From Planococcus sp. MSAK28401 (GTDB taxonomy: Bacteria; Bacillota; Bacilli; Bacillales_A; Planococcaceae): a stretch of 64,000 nt of DNA. The stretch covers positions 2,151,501 through 2,215,500 of the forward strand of contig NZ_JAAMTH010000001.1 in assembly GCF_018283455.1 (NCBI RefSeq), read 5' to 3'. Under the pieces are notes generated by a model. It had not been told where the DNA came from. It saw only the letters and a list, made by a program, of their open reading frames with translations, and did not search any database. Position numbers and translations under genes: made by a program. Positions 16,398-23,605 of the stretch are shown here, piece after piece. Position 1 is the stretch's first letter. The number at the start of each line of letters is the position of its first letter.

Positions 16398-17254
16398 CAG
16401 TTTTCCTCAACAGTCTTCAATAAATGATAGAACGCTTTGAATAAAGGCAAATCCAATTTCGAAATCTGCAGGATGTACAGCATCAGTCCATCCACATCCA
16501 TTGGGTCCCCCGCCACGCGGTCTGCAAGCATGGCAGATATTTCTTCCGGACGTGATGCGCAATAGGCAGCGACGCGCTCGATCGGCTGCAAGCTTTCGAT
16601 TTCCGGAAATGCCAAATACATCTCGTTGTACAGATTGCGGAACAGTTCGTAGGCATTCGGATCGGTGATCAAACGCCCTTTTTCGATTTTCATCAATGCC
16701 GTCAACGGGTTAATGAGGCTATCCCTCAATAGCTGTTCGAACAACCGATTCTCGATATCCTCTGTCCACTGAACCTTCATTTGATCCACTTTCGTGAGTG
16801 GTTCGAATTGTGCAGGCTCGCCTTTCAACACGCCAAGGCTGAGCTGAGGCGTTTTCGTATACTTTATTTCATGCGCATTAACTTTGACTGCATCGCAATC
16901 CAATGTGGCAGCCGCGATTTGGCGATGTGCCAATAAACGGGCTTTTTCGATGTAGAGCATCCCTTGCTGGACAAACACGAGCGGATTGCTCGGCCGGCGA
17001 ATTTTCAACAACCTTAATATAGGCGGCAATTCTTCTGAATGAACCGTAATAAATATATATGCATCTGGGTCCACCTGTTCAAAATCGGTATAAACGGCGA
17101 TTCGCTGTTGTTCTGTTCCACATATGAGTCCATGCGCGTTAAGCTCCGCGGCTTGTTCTTCATTCGTGATGATCAGCTGCACATCGCCTTCTTTTCTTAG
17201 TAGATGAGCCAGCAGCAATGCCTGGGCGTTTCCGCCGATAATTGCGAATTTCAT
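16397..17254 (-). CDS. Ketopantoate (2-dehydropantoate) 2-reductase family protein
   Basis: Ketopantoate reductases reduce 2-dehydropantoate with NADPH in pantothenate and CoA synthesis. The N-terminal Rossmann fold is visible (FAIIGGNAQALLLAHLL, about 3-19). It is a slightly unusual variant, GGNAQA instead of GxGxxG, but typical of the ApbA/PanE branch found before bshC in Bacillales. A conserved NPLTALMKIEKGRLI (about 196-210) matches the substrate-domain block. Length 285 is on the short side. The ATG has AAAGGAGG. In B. subtilis ylbQ/panE is in the same place. Whether this copy is the main PanE cannot be told from sequence alone. Confidence 0.82.
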   Translation of the reverse strand: MKFAIIGGNAQALLLAHLLRKEGDVQLIITNEEQAAELNAHGLICGTEQQRIAVYTDFEQVDPDAYIFITVHSEELPPILRLLKIRRPSNPLVFVQQGMLYIEKARLLAHRQIAAATLDCDAVKVNAHEIKYTKTPQLSLGVLKGEPAQFEPLTKVDQMKVQWTEDIENRLFEQLLRDSLINPLTALMKIEKGRLITDPNAYELFRNLYNEMYLAFPEIESLQPIERVAAYCASRPEEISAMLADRVAGDPMDVDGLMLYILQISKLDLPLFKAFYHLLKTVEEN

Positions 17255-17289
17255 GGAAACCCCTCCTTTTTTTCAGAGCAATCGTAGGC

Positions 17290-17320
17290 AGCAGACGCCG
17301 CCTTGTCTTGAGCGTCTGCT
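17290..17320. repeat. Hairpin-forming inverted repeat before panE
   Basis: A perfect 9-bp inverted repeat (AGCAGACGC at 17290-17298, GCGTCTGCT at 17312-17320) with a 13-nt loop lies between the carboxylase terminator and the panE ribosome site. No T run follows on the minus strand, so it is not a simple minus-strand terminator. Confidence 0.6.
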
Positions 17321-17349
17321 AAAAAAGAAGCCTGCCTTATTAGGCAGAC
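17321..17349 (-). terminator. Terminator of the acyl-CoA carboxylase operon
   Basis: Minus-strand stem GTCTGCC/GGCAGGC (one G-T pair, 6-nt loop) followed by TTCTTTTTT, 17 bp after the carboxylase stop. Confidence 0.85.
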
Positions 17350-17366
17350 TCCACGTCTATTACTCA

Positions 17367-18917
17367 TTATACAGGAATGATCGGATGTTTTCGATATGGC
17401 AAAGGCAAATCTTTCGATGCATAAATCGATAAGCGCTTGGACAACTCTTCGCGAAGTGCATACGGCGCGACGATTTCATCGACAATAAGCTCTGATGCCA
17501 ACCGGTAAATATTAATTTCTTCTTTATATTCCTGATGTTTTTGCTGGACGTAAGCAAGTCGTTCTTTCGGGTCTTCAATTGCTTCAATCTTGTTGGAATA
17601 GACCGCATTGACTGCCGCTTCAGGGCCCATGACGGCAATTTGTGCTGTCGGAAGCGCAATGCATACATCCGGCTCAAAGGCAGGACCAGCCATCGCATAC
17701 AAACCAGCGCCATATGCTTTACGCACGACGACTGAAATCTTCGGCACAGTAGCCGCACTCATTGCAGAGATGAACTTAGCGCCGTGGCGGATGATGCCTG
17801 CGCGTTCCACTTTCGTGCCGATCATGAATCCAGGCACATCGGCTAGGAACAAGAGCGGAATCGAGAAGGCATCGCATAGATTGATGAACTTGGCGCCTTT
17901 ATCGGCAGAATCCCCGAACAACACGCCGCCTTTTACTTTCGGCTGGTTGGCGATGATGCCGACCGCTTGGCCGTCGATGCGCGCAAGGCCAGTGATCAAT
18001 TCCGGCGCAAACAGCTTTTTGATGTCGAAGAAGCTGTCTTCATCGATCAATTGGTCGATCAATTCATACATATCAAACGGCGCGTTCTGGTTTTCCGGAA
18101 TGATCTCTTCCAGGCTGCGGCCCGCTTTTTTCGCTTTCGCTTCGAGCACTTCAGGCTTGCCGGCAAAATTCGCCGGGAAGAATGCCATATAGCGCCGCGC
18201 TTCCGAAATCGCTTCTTCTTCAGTGGATACGAGAACATCGCCGACGCCGCTCACGGTACAGTGCATGCGGGCTCCGCCCATTTCCTCGAGCGATACTTTT
18301 TCACCGATGACTTTTTCAGCCATGCGAGGTGAACCCAGATACATCGAAGCATTTCCTTCAACCATGATAACGATATCGCAAAACGCCGGGATGTAGGCCC
18401 CGCCTGCAGCAGATGGGCCGAACAATAAGCAAACTTGCGGCACCATGCCGGACATACGCACTTGGTTGTGGAAAATGCGCCCAGCGCCGCGGCGATTCGG
18501 GAACATCTCCAATTGATCGGTGATGCGGGCTCCTGCAGAATCGACCAAATAGAGCATCGGCACTTGCATCTTTTCAGCCGTTTCCTGGATACGGATGATT
18601 TTCTCCACAGTCCGTGATCCCCACGAGCCTGCTTTAACAGTGGAATCGTTAGCCATGACGCATACCGTTTCACCATTCACTTTGCCGATCGCTGTCACGA
18701 CGCCATCTGCCGGAAGATCGCCCGCTTCCACATTCGCGAAACGCCCGTCTTCGATATAATCACCATCATCAAAAAGCAAATTCAAACGGTCTCTGACAAA
18801 TAGTTTATTGCTTTCTTTCAATTTGTCATGGTATTTCTCTTGCCCGCCCGCGAAAATCTTGGAAAGCTTTTCTTCGAGCCTTGTATTATATCCTGTTGTT
18901 TCAGTCGTTTTCGTCAT
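17367..18917 (-). CDS. Acyl-CoA carboxylase carboxyltransferase (beta) subunit, YngE type
   Basis: The carboxyltransferase half of a biotin-dependent acyl-CoA carboxylase, moving CO2 from carboxybiotin to an acyl-CoA. The 516-residue protein has the crotonase-like oxyanion loops DSAGARITDQ (about 120) and FGPSAAGGAYIPAFCD (about 155) in the N-domain. The C-domain has FLADVPGFMIGTKVERAGIIRHGAK, KAYGAGLYAMAG and MGPEAAVNAVYSNK. It closely resembles B. subtilis YngE, whose operon degrades leucine (methylcrotonyl-CoA). Propionyl-CoA as substrate cannot be excluded. A GTG three codons upstream lies within the SD (AAAGGGGTG), so the ATG at 18917 is preferred. It is the last gene of a three-gene operon. 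Confidence 0.9.
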   Translation of the reverse strand: MTKTTETTGYNTRLEEKLSKIFAGGQEKYHDKLKESNKLFVRDRLNLLFDDGDYIEDGRFANVEAGDLPADGVVTAIGKVNGETVCVMANDSTVKAGSWGSRTVEKIIRIQETAEKMQVPMLYLVDSAGARITDQLEMFPNRRGAGRIFHNQVRMSGMVPQVCLLFGPSAAGGAYIPAFCDIVIMVEGNASMYLGSPRMAEKVIGEKVSLEEMGGARMHCTVSGVGDVLVSTEEEAISEARRYMAFFPANFAGKPEVLEAKAKKAGRSLEEIIPENQNAPFDMYELIDQLIDEDSFFDIKKLFAPELITGLARIDGQAVGIIANQPKVKGGVLFGDSADKGAKFINLCDAFSIPLLFLADVPGFMIGTKVERAGIIRHGAKFISAMSAATVPKISVVVRKAYGAGLYAMAGPAFEPDVCIALPTAQIAVMGPEAAVNAVYSNKIEAIEDPKERLAYVQQKHQEYKEEINIYRLASELIVDEIVAPYALREELSKRLSIYASKDLPLPYRKHPIIPV

Positions 18918-18945
18918 TTCTTCCACCCCTTTGGATTCAAATGCC

Positions 18946-19161
18946 TTATTCGCCGAGCGTCACCAATGTGTCCCCTTCGTTGACAAAGCTGCCAACCTCC
19001 ACATCGACTTTTTCAACGTTTCCGCCAAATTCCGCTTCTACCGGAATCTCCATTTTCATTGATTCAAGGGTCATGACGGTTTGTCCCGCGGATACGGAAT
19101 CCCCTTCGGATACTGCAATGTTCAAGACCGTTCCGGCCATAGATGCTGTTAGTTGTTTCAT
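18946..19161 (-). CDS. Biotinyl carrier protein of the acyl-CoA carboxylase
   Basis: A stand-alone biotin/lipoyl attachment domain of 71 residues carrying the biotinylation motif ESMKMEIPVEAE, with the modified lysine at about residue 34, and the usual mirrored half EGDTLVTL. It shuttles carboxybiotin between the biotin carboxylase and carboxyltransferase subunits. The ATG at 19161 follows AAAGGAGG by about 10 nt and overlaps the biotin carboxylase stop by 4 bp (ATGA). A separate small biotinyl protein is the arrangement of the B. subtilis yng operon (yngHB). The carboxyltransferase gene follows 28 bp downstream. Confidence 0.93.
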   Translation of the reverse strand: MKQLTASMAGTVLNIAVSEGDSVSAGQTVMTLESMKMEIPVEAEFGGNVEKVDVEVGSFVNEGDTLVTLGE

Positions 19162-20507
19162 ACTGTTTTTTCCTCCTTTTGTTGTGTAAGCCACTGAGCC
19201 AATACAGCGGTCGCATAATTTCCTTCTATAAATGGTTTGGATTCAATGAATTGGTCGAAGAGCGGCAAATTGGTCTTCACGCCTTCAATCGCTGTTTCAT
19301 CAAAGAACTTCCTGGACTTCTCCAAGACCTCTTCTCGCGAAGCTCCTGTCAAAATCACTTTGGCGATCATCGGATCATAGAATGGCGTCACTTTATTGCC
19401 TTCTTCGTATCCAGTTTCAATGCGGGCGCCAGTGCCCCAGTTTAAGACAGCTAGCGTCCCTGGTGACGGAAAGAACGTTTTCGGGTCCTCCGCATAGATG
19501 CGGTACTCGATCGAATGGCCGTTTGAATGGATCGTATCTTGCCCAGGCAAAGTTTCGCCCCTTGCCACATTGATTTGCCATTCGACGAGATCGACGCCTG
19601 TCACTTCTTCTGTAATCGGATGTTCCACTTGCAGGCGGGTATTCATTTCCAGAAAATAGAAATCATTATTTTCATCGACAATGAATTCGACTGTCCCAGC
19701 ATTTGTATAACCGACCGCTCGGGCCGCTTGAACGGCTGCTTCGCACAACTTGGTTCTGGCGGATTCTGGCAAATCCGGTGACGGCGATTCTTCAATGACC
19801 TTTTGGTTGCGGCGCTGCACAGAGCAATTGCGCTCATACAAATGGACGATATTGCCCGACTCATCCCCAAAAATCTGAACTTCGATATGGCGTGCATTGG
19901 CAATGAATTTCTCCAAATAAACGATATCGTTTCCAAAGTACGCTTTAGCACGGTTTTTCACCGAATCAAACTGCTGAGTGAGCGCTTGCTCATTTTCACA
20001 CAGCACCATGCCGATGCCGCCGCCTCCCGCACTCGCCTTCAACATCAGCGGATAACCGATCGCTTTCGCTTCCAAGACAGCCGCATCAATGTCTGATACC
20101 CCTTCAGCTGTCCCAGGAACGACCGGCACGCCGGCTTGTTTCATCGTGCGCCGGGAGCCGAGCTTATCGCCCATCGTTTCGATGACTTCCGGTTCCGGGC
20201 CAATGAAGATCAGTCCCGCTTGTCTGACTTTGCGCGCGAAATCCGCGTTTTCCGATAGCAGGCCATAGCCTGGATGGATCGCTTCAGCGTTGCGCTTTAC
20301 CGCTTCCTCAATGATTTTATCTGCTTGTAAATACGATTGCGCGACCGGGTTCGGGCCGATCGCTGCCGCTTCTGTCGCTTCACTCACATAAGGCAGATCC
20401 CCATCTGCCTCGGAGTGGGTCGCGATGGTTTCGATGCCGAGGCGGTCGCATGTGCGGATGATGCGCCGTGCAATTTCGCCTCGGTTGGCAATCAGGATTT
20501 TTTTCAT
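19158..20507 (-). CDS. Biotin carboxylase subunit of the acyl-CoA carboxylase
   Basis: ATP-grasp enzyme that carboxylates biotin on the carrier protein with bicarbonate. Domains: N-terminal MKKILIANRGEIARRIIRTCDRLGIETIA; the ATP-grasp glycine loop LMLKASAGGGGIGM (about 155-168); metal and substrate residues in FLEMNTRLQVEHPITEEVTGVDLVEWQ (about 270-296); and the BC C-terminal domain SIEYRIYAEDPKTFFPSPG. Length 449 is normal. The open frame extends further upstream, but MKKILIANRGEIA at 20507 is the family start and has an AGGGGG site. It is the first gene of the operon, behind a promoter overlapped by a cre site. Confidence 0.93.
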   Translation of the reverse strand: MKKILIANRGEIARRIIRTCDRLGIETIATHSEADGDLPYVSEATEAAAIGPNPVAQSYLQADKIIEEAVKRNAEAIHPGYGLLSENADFARKVRQAGLIFIGPEPEVIETMGDKLGSRRTMKQAGVPVVPGTAEGVSDIDAAVLEAKAIGYPLMLKASAGGGGIGMVLCENEQALTQQFDSVKNRAKAYFGNDIVYLEKFIANARHIEVQIFGDESGNIVHLYERNCSVQRRNQKVIEESPSPDLPESARTKLCEAAVQAARAVGYTNAGTVEFIVDENNDFYFLEMNTRLQVEHPITEEVTGVDLVEWQINVARGETLPGQDTIHSNGHSIEYRIYAEDPKTFFPSPGTLAVLNWGTGARIETGYEEGNKVTPFYDPMIAKVILTGASREEVLEKSRKFFDETAIEGVKTNLPLFDQFIESKPFIEGNYATAVLAQWLTQQKEEKTV

Positions 20508-20541
20508 GTATGAAATACCCCCTAAGTTTTCTCCCTCCTCT

Positions 20542-20571
20542 AGCATATACGAATTTTGTAAGCGATTTCAA
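20542..20571 (-). promoter_or_regulatory. Promoter of the acyl-CoA carboxylase operon with overlapping cre site
   Basis: Minus strand: -35 TTGAAA (20566-20571), 18-bp spacer, -10 TATGCT (20542-20547). TGAAATCGCTTACA (20557-20570) fits every fixed position of the CcpA operator consensus TGWAANCGNTNWCA and covers most of the -35, which predicts catabolite repression by glucose. Confidence 0.7.
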
Positions 20572-20646
20572 CTATTGAAAAAAATATTTTCCATAATGTT
20601 CCGTCTGTTCGCTTCATTCATAAGAAGATGGCATTGTTTTCCCATA

Positions 20647-20671
20647 TAAAAAAAGACCCCTTAGGAGCCTT
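20647..20671 (-). terminator. Terminator after the crotonase-family gene
   Basis: Minus-strand stem AAGGCTCC/GGGGTCTT (with G-T pairs, 3-nt loop TAA) directly followed by seven T. It splits the crotonase gene from the carboxylase operon. Confidence 0.8.
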
Positions 20672-21434
20672 ATTTTTTGCTTTTATTCAAAAACCCATCC
20701 ACGGCTTGATGATGGGCTTCTTGTGCCCACAATCTGGCGCACTCGTGGATCTCCTGATCGACCCGCTGCTTTAATTTCGCTTCCTGCCATTTACGTATCG
20801 CAATCTCTTTATACGCACGATGCACGGACGGCAGCACACGGTTCATCGATGCCAGAAACTGTTCGATATCTCCGTCCTCTTTGATGATGGCACTGGCCCA
20901 GCCGTTCTCAAGCAATTCACCTGCCGAGTAGGCACGCGCATCACTGAGCATCTTCAGTGCCGCGTCATGCTTCAAAGTTTCAAAAAGATAAGTGCCGCCT
21001 CCCCACCCGCTCGTGATGGCCAGCGTCCCTTGAATAAAGCCGCATTTGGCGTGGCTCTTCACCAGCCGGTAATCGCACGCTGTCGCAATCTCACAGCCCC
21101 CGCCGACCGCGGTGCCGTTGACGAGCGCAATGACCGGGACGGGGATCGTCTTGATGCGATACAAAGCTTCGCCCATGCGGCTGAGCATCGGCCAAGCCTC
21201 CTGTTCTGTTTTCAGTTCATGGAACACAGACAAGTCGCCGCCTGAACAAAATGCCTGCTCGCCTGTTGCCGTGATGATGACATAGCGGATGTCTTCTTCT
21301 CTGGCACGTTTAGCGAGTTCTTCAAACCCTTCCATCACTTCGTTATTGATAGCGTTGCGGATATGGGGACGGTCGATCGTAAACGTCATTACCTGATTTT
21401 TGGTTTCGATTATGTATGCCATGTTTTGACTCAC
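20670..21434 (-). CDS. Crotonase-superfamily protein (enoyl-CoA hydratase-like)
   Basis: A 254-residue crotonase-fold CoA enzyme. The first oxyanion segment AFCSGGDLSVFHELK (about 61-75) and second NGTAVGGGCEIATACDYRLV (about 106-125) are present. The glutamate corresponding to Glu144 of rat enoyl-CoA hydratase falls in GGGCEIA. In the next block, FIQGTLAITSGWGGGTYLFETL, the position equivalent to the second catalytic glutamate (QPE in hydratases) is glycine. The motif resembles the SWGG of ethylmalonyl-CoA decarboxylase-like proteins. So it may not be a hydratase; substrate is unknown. It has its own terminator and lies 91 bp after rpmF. Confidence 0.75.
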   Translation of the reverse strand: MSQNMAYIIETKNQVMTFTIDRPHIRNAINNEVMEGFEELAKRAREEDIRYVIITATGEQAFCSGGDLSVFHELKTEQEAWPMLSRMGEALYRIKTIPVPVIALVNGTAVGGGCEIATACDYRLVKSHAKCGFIQGTLAITSGWGGGTYLFETLKHDAALKMLSDARAYSAGELLENGWASAIIKEDGDIEQFLASMNRVLPSVHRAYKEIAIRKWQEAKLKQRVDQEIHECARLWAQEAHHQAVDGFLNKSKK

Positions 21435-21468
21435 CTCTGGCTCTAGTTTACCTGTTTTTCGGCAAATG

Positions 21469-21509
21469 AAAAAGGTTATCCGGAGCCATGGCCTCCAGAT
21501 AACCTTTTT
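21469..21509. terminator. Strong terminator after rpmF
   Basis: Long inverted repeat with arms AAAAAGGTTATC (21469-21480) and GATAACCTTTTT, and further pairing GGAG/CTCC inside. It is symmetric enough to work on both strands; it ends the ylbN-rpmF transcript. Confidence 0.88.
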
Positions 21510-21525
21510 CTAAGCAAATACTGTT

Positions 21526-21702
21526 TTATTTGCTAGCTACTACTTCTTTGCCTTTGTATGATCCACATGCTTTGCAGACATGGTGAGCCAATTTACTTTC
21601 GCCACAGCTTGGGCACGCTACCATACCAGGTACGGAAAGCTTGAAATGCGTACGGCGTTTTCTTTTAGCGGTTTTGGATGTTCTTCTGAACGGTACAGCC
21701 AT
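21526..21702 (-). CDS. rpmF: 50S ribosomal protein L32
   Basis: Large-subunit ribosomal protein of 58 residues with the L32 signature [19 protein letters not shown] and a zinc ribbon of four cysteines ([17 protein letters not shown]). All four cysteines are kept, so this is the zinc-containing C+ form. A GTG three codons upstream lies inside the SD (AAGGAGGTG), so the ATG at 21702 is the start. It follows ylbN by 24 bp, the widely conserved yceD-rpmF pair. Confidence 0.98.
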   Translation of the reverse strand: MAVPFRRTSKTAKRKRRTHFKLSVPGMVACPSCGESKLAHHVCKACGSYKGKEVVASK

Positions 21703-21726
21703 TGGTGACACCTCCTTACAATGATT

Positions 21727-22263
21727 CTATTCATCTGTCTGATCGAAATACTTGGCTAAATCAGCCAGTCTTGGATCCGGTTTTGATTGTGCTTCTTCCT
21801 TCTCGGCCTGAACTTCTTCGTCTGACAAATAAGACCAGTCGTTGCCGCCTTTGATGACGGTTTGTTCTGAGTCTTCCTTGAAGACCTGTATAGGGACTTC
21901 AAGGGCGATCAGCTCTTCCAATATCGGCTGAAGATTAATGACTTCAGTCGTTACCGTGTGGACATATTCGTCCTCGCCTTCTTCACGGCCTTTTTCAGAC
22001 CAATCGAAGATTTCCACGGTGTCGATGCTGATCGGGTATTCGACATCTTCCCAAGTTCGTGCACAGGGCAGCGTAAGCGTCCCTTCAAGATGGAGCATGC
22101 ACGTCATTTGTTGCGAACCAATCGTACAGTGTCCTGTGACGTGTATAGGAGATACGGCGCGAATATCGCTATTGCGCTTTTTCGCCTCATCCAATTGAAC
22201 ATACTGGTCAATTGGCATCCCGTCGTTACGATACTTTTGTAGCTGTTGAATCGCTATTTTCAT
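21727..22263 (-). CDS. ylbN: YceD/DUF177-family protein YlbN
   Basis: DUF177 proteins accompany rpmF in most bacteria; in plants and E. coli relatives are needed for 23S rRNA accumulation. The 178-residue protein shows the family blocks HVTGHCTIGSQQMTCMLHLEGTLTLPCARTWEDVEYPI (about 42-79), including the CARTW motif, and VINLQPILEELIALEVPIQVFKED. The C-terminus is acidic and ends PRLADLAKYFDQ, the usual DPRLAxL motif. SD GAGGTGATT precedes the ATG and a consensus promoter lies upstream. It is the first gene of a two-gene operon with rpmF. Confidence 0.93.
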   Translation of the reverse strand: MKIAIQQLQKYRNDGMPIDQYVQLDEAKKRNSDIRAVSPIHVTGHCTIGSQQMTCMLHLEGTLTLPCARTWEDVEYPISIDTVEIFDWSEKGREEGEDEYVHTVTTEVINLQPILEELIALEVPIQVFKEDSEQTVIKGGNDWSYLSDEEVQAEKEEAQSKPDPRLADLAKYFDQTDE

Positions 22264-22291
22264 AAGTAATCACCTCAAGACAACAAAGTTG

Positions 22292-22320
22292 ATTATATAA
22301 TGTAGAACAAACGATGTCAA
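22292..22320 (-). promoter_or_regulatory. Consensus SigA promoter for ylbN-rpmF
   Basis: Minus strand: TTGACA (22315-22320), 17 bp, TATAAT (22292-22297): both hexamers match the consensus exactly, as expected for a ribosomal-protein operon. Confidence 0.93.
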
Positions 22321-22329
22321 GAAAAAATC

Positions 22330-22359
22330 TTGTCACTATAATTCGCTCATCGTTATACT
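22330..22359 (+). promoter_or_regulatory. Promoter for tmcAL
   Basis: Plus strand: TTGTCA (22330-22335), 18 bp, TATACT (22354-22359), 31 bp before the tmcAL ATG. It is back-to-back with the ylbN promoter. Confidence 0.75.
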
Positions 22360-22390
22360 AGAACTAATCATACCAAAAGAAGGTGCTGTA

Positions 22391-23605
22391 ATGAAAGCGA
22401 CAGGAATCGTTGTTGAATATAACCCTTTCCATAATGGCCATTTGCATCACGCGGCAAAAGCAAAGGAACTGTCAGGCGCCGATGTGGTCGTCGCCGTTAT
22501 GAGCGGCCAATTTCTCCAGCGTGGCGAGCCGGCGTTTGCGGACAAGTGGACACGCACGGAAATGGCACTGTCGGCTGGCGTCGACGTGGTCATCGAATTG
22601 CCCTATGCCTTTGCGACTGCCCAGGCTTCTGAATTTGCACGCGGCGCCATCGAATTGCTTGATGCAGCAGGATGCTCTTCTTTTTGCTTCGGCAGCGAAC
22701 AAGGCGAGATCGAACCATTCCTGAGCACCTTGGAATTATTGGGCAAAGAAAGAGAGCAATACGAAAAAATCATCCATGACAGGGTCCAAACGGGCATCAG
22801 CTACCCGAAAGCGCTCAATGAGGCTTACCTTTCTTTAACGAAAGGCAGCAGCCGGTATGCCGACTTGACCAAACCGAACAATATTCTCGGGTATCATTAT
22901 ATAGAAGCCGCCCATACAATCAACAGCGCGATGGCACCGCTTACGATCCAACGTATCGGTGCAGGCTTTCATGATCCATTAGAGCCCGGCGTCGCAATCG
23001 CCAGTGCGACCGGAATCCGCAATGCCTTTTTCGAAGGCGAAGAGCTCGGGGAGCTAGCGCCGTATTTACCGTCGAGCAGCATCCGCTTGCTCGAACGTGT
23101 TCACGCGGAGCAGCAAGGATTCGTCGATTGGCAAAGATTTTATCCGCTGCTGCGTTTCACGATTTTGCGCGAAGGGCCAAAAGCACTTGCCCGCTTTGCC
23201 GAAATGACGGAAGGCATTGAAAACCTGATCCACGAGTCGGCAAAGCGCTCGGAAACGTTCGAAGTATTCGTCAACCGGGTGAAAAGCAAACGCTTTACCC
23301 GTACGCGCATACAGCGCATGCTAACCCATATCTTTACCGGCTACACACAGCAGGAAGCACAAGCTGCCAAACACCCTGAATACATCCGCTTGCTCGGCAT
23401 GACGCAGAACGGCAGGCGTTATTTGAATGAACGAAAAAAAGCCATCCCGCTCCCTGTCATTAGCCGCGCTGCGGATTTGACTGGAAATATGGGACAGCTT
23501 GATATCCGTGCATCAACGCTTTACCTTCAAGCAATCGGTTCCGACTCATTGAAAAAAGAATACACGACACCGCCTATTTATCTTGGCGATAGTTCAGACA
23601 AATAA
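22391..23605 (+). CDS. tmcAL: tRNA(Met) cytidine acetate ligase TmcAL
   Basis: TmcAL (YlbM) uses ATP and acetate to make N4-acetylcytidine at the wobble position of elongator tRNA(Met). The nucleotidyltransferase-like N-terminus contains GIVVEYNPFHNGHLHHAAKAKEL (about 5-27) with the HxGH motif. The tRNA-binding C-terminal half has the basic KSKRFTRTRIQRMLTHIFTGYT. Length (404) is close to the B. subtilis enzyme. SD GAAGGTG precedes the ATG. It is one of few plus-strand genes in this half of the window, divergent from ylbN-rpmF. Its last 28 bp overlap the 3' end of ylbL on the other strand. Confidence 0.95.
   Translation: MKATGIVVEYNPFHNGHLHHAAKAKELSGADVVVAVMSGQFLQRGEPAFADKWTRTEMALSAGVDVVIELPYAFATAQASEFARGAIELLDAAGCSSFCFGSEQGEIEPFLSTLELLGKEREQYEKIIHDRVQTGISYPKALNEAYLSLTKGSSRYADLTKPNNILGYHYIEAAHTINSAMAPLTIQRIGAGFHDPLEPGVAIASATGIRNAFFEGEELGELAPYLPSSSIRLLERVHAEQQGFVDWQRFYPLLRFTILREGPKALARFAEMTEGIENLIHESAKRSETFEVFVNRVKSKRFTRTRIQRMLTHIFTGYTQQEAQAAKHPEYIRLLGMTQNGRRYLNERKKAIPLPVISRAADLTGNMGQLDIRASTLYLQAIGSDSLKKEYTTPPIYLGDSSDK

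Noticed and set aside
21469-21509. Possible attenuator or T-box leader for the crotonase gene
   Set aside because: The hairpin is a plain terminator directly after rpmF; no specifier loop, T-box sequence or alternative structure was seen.
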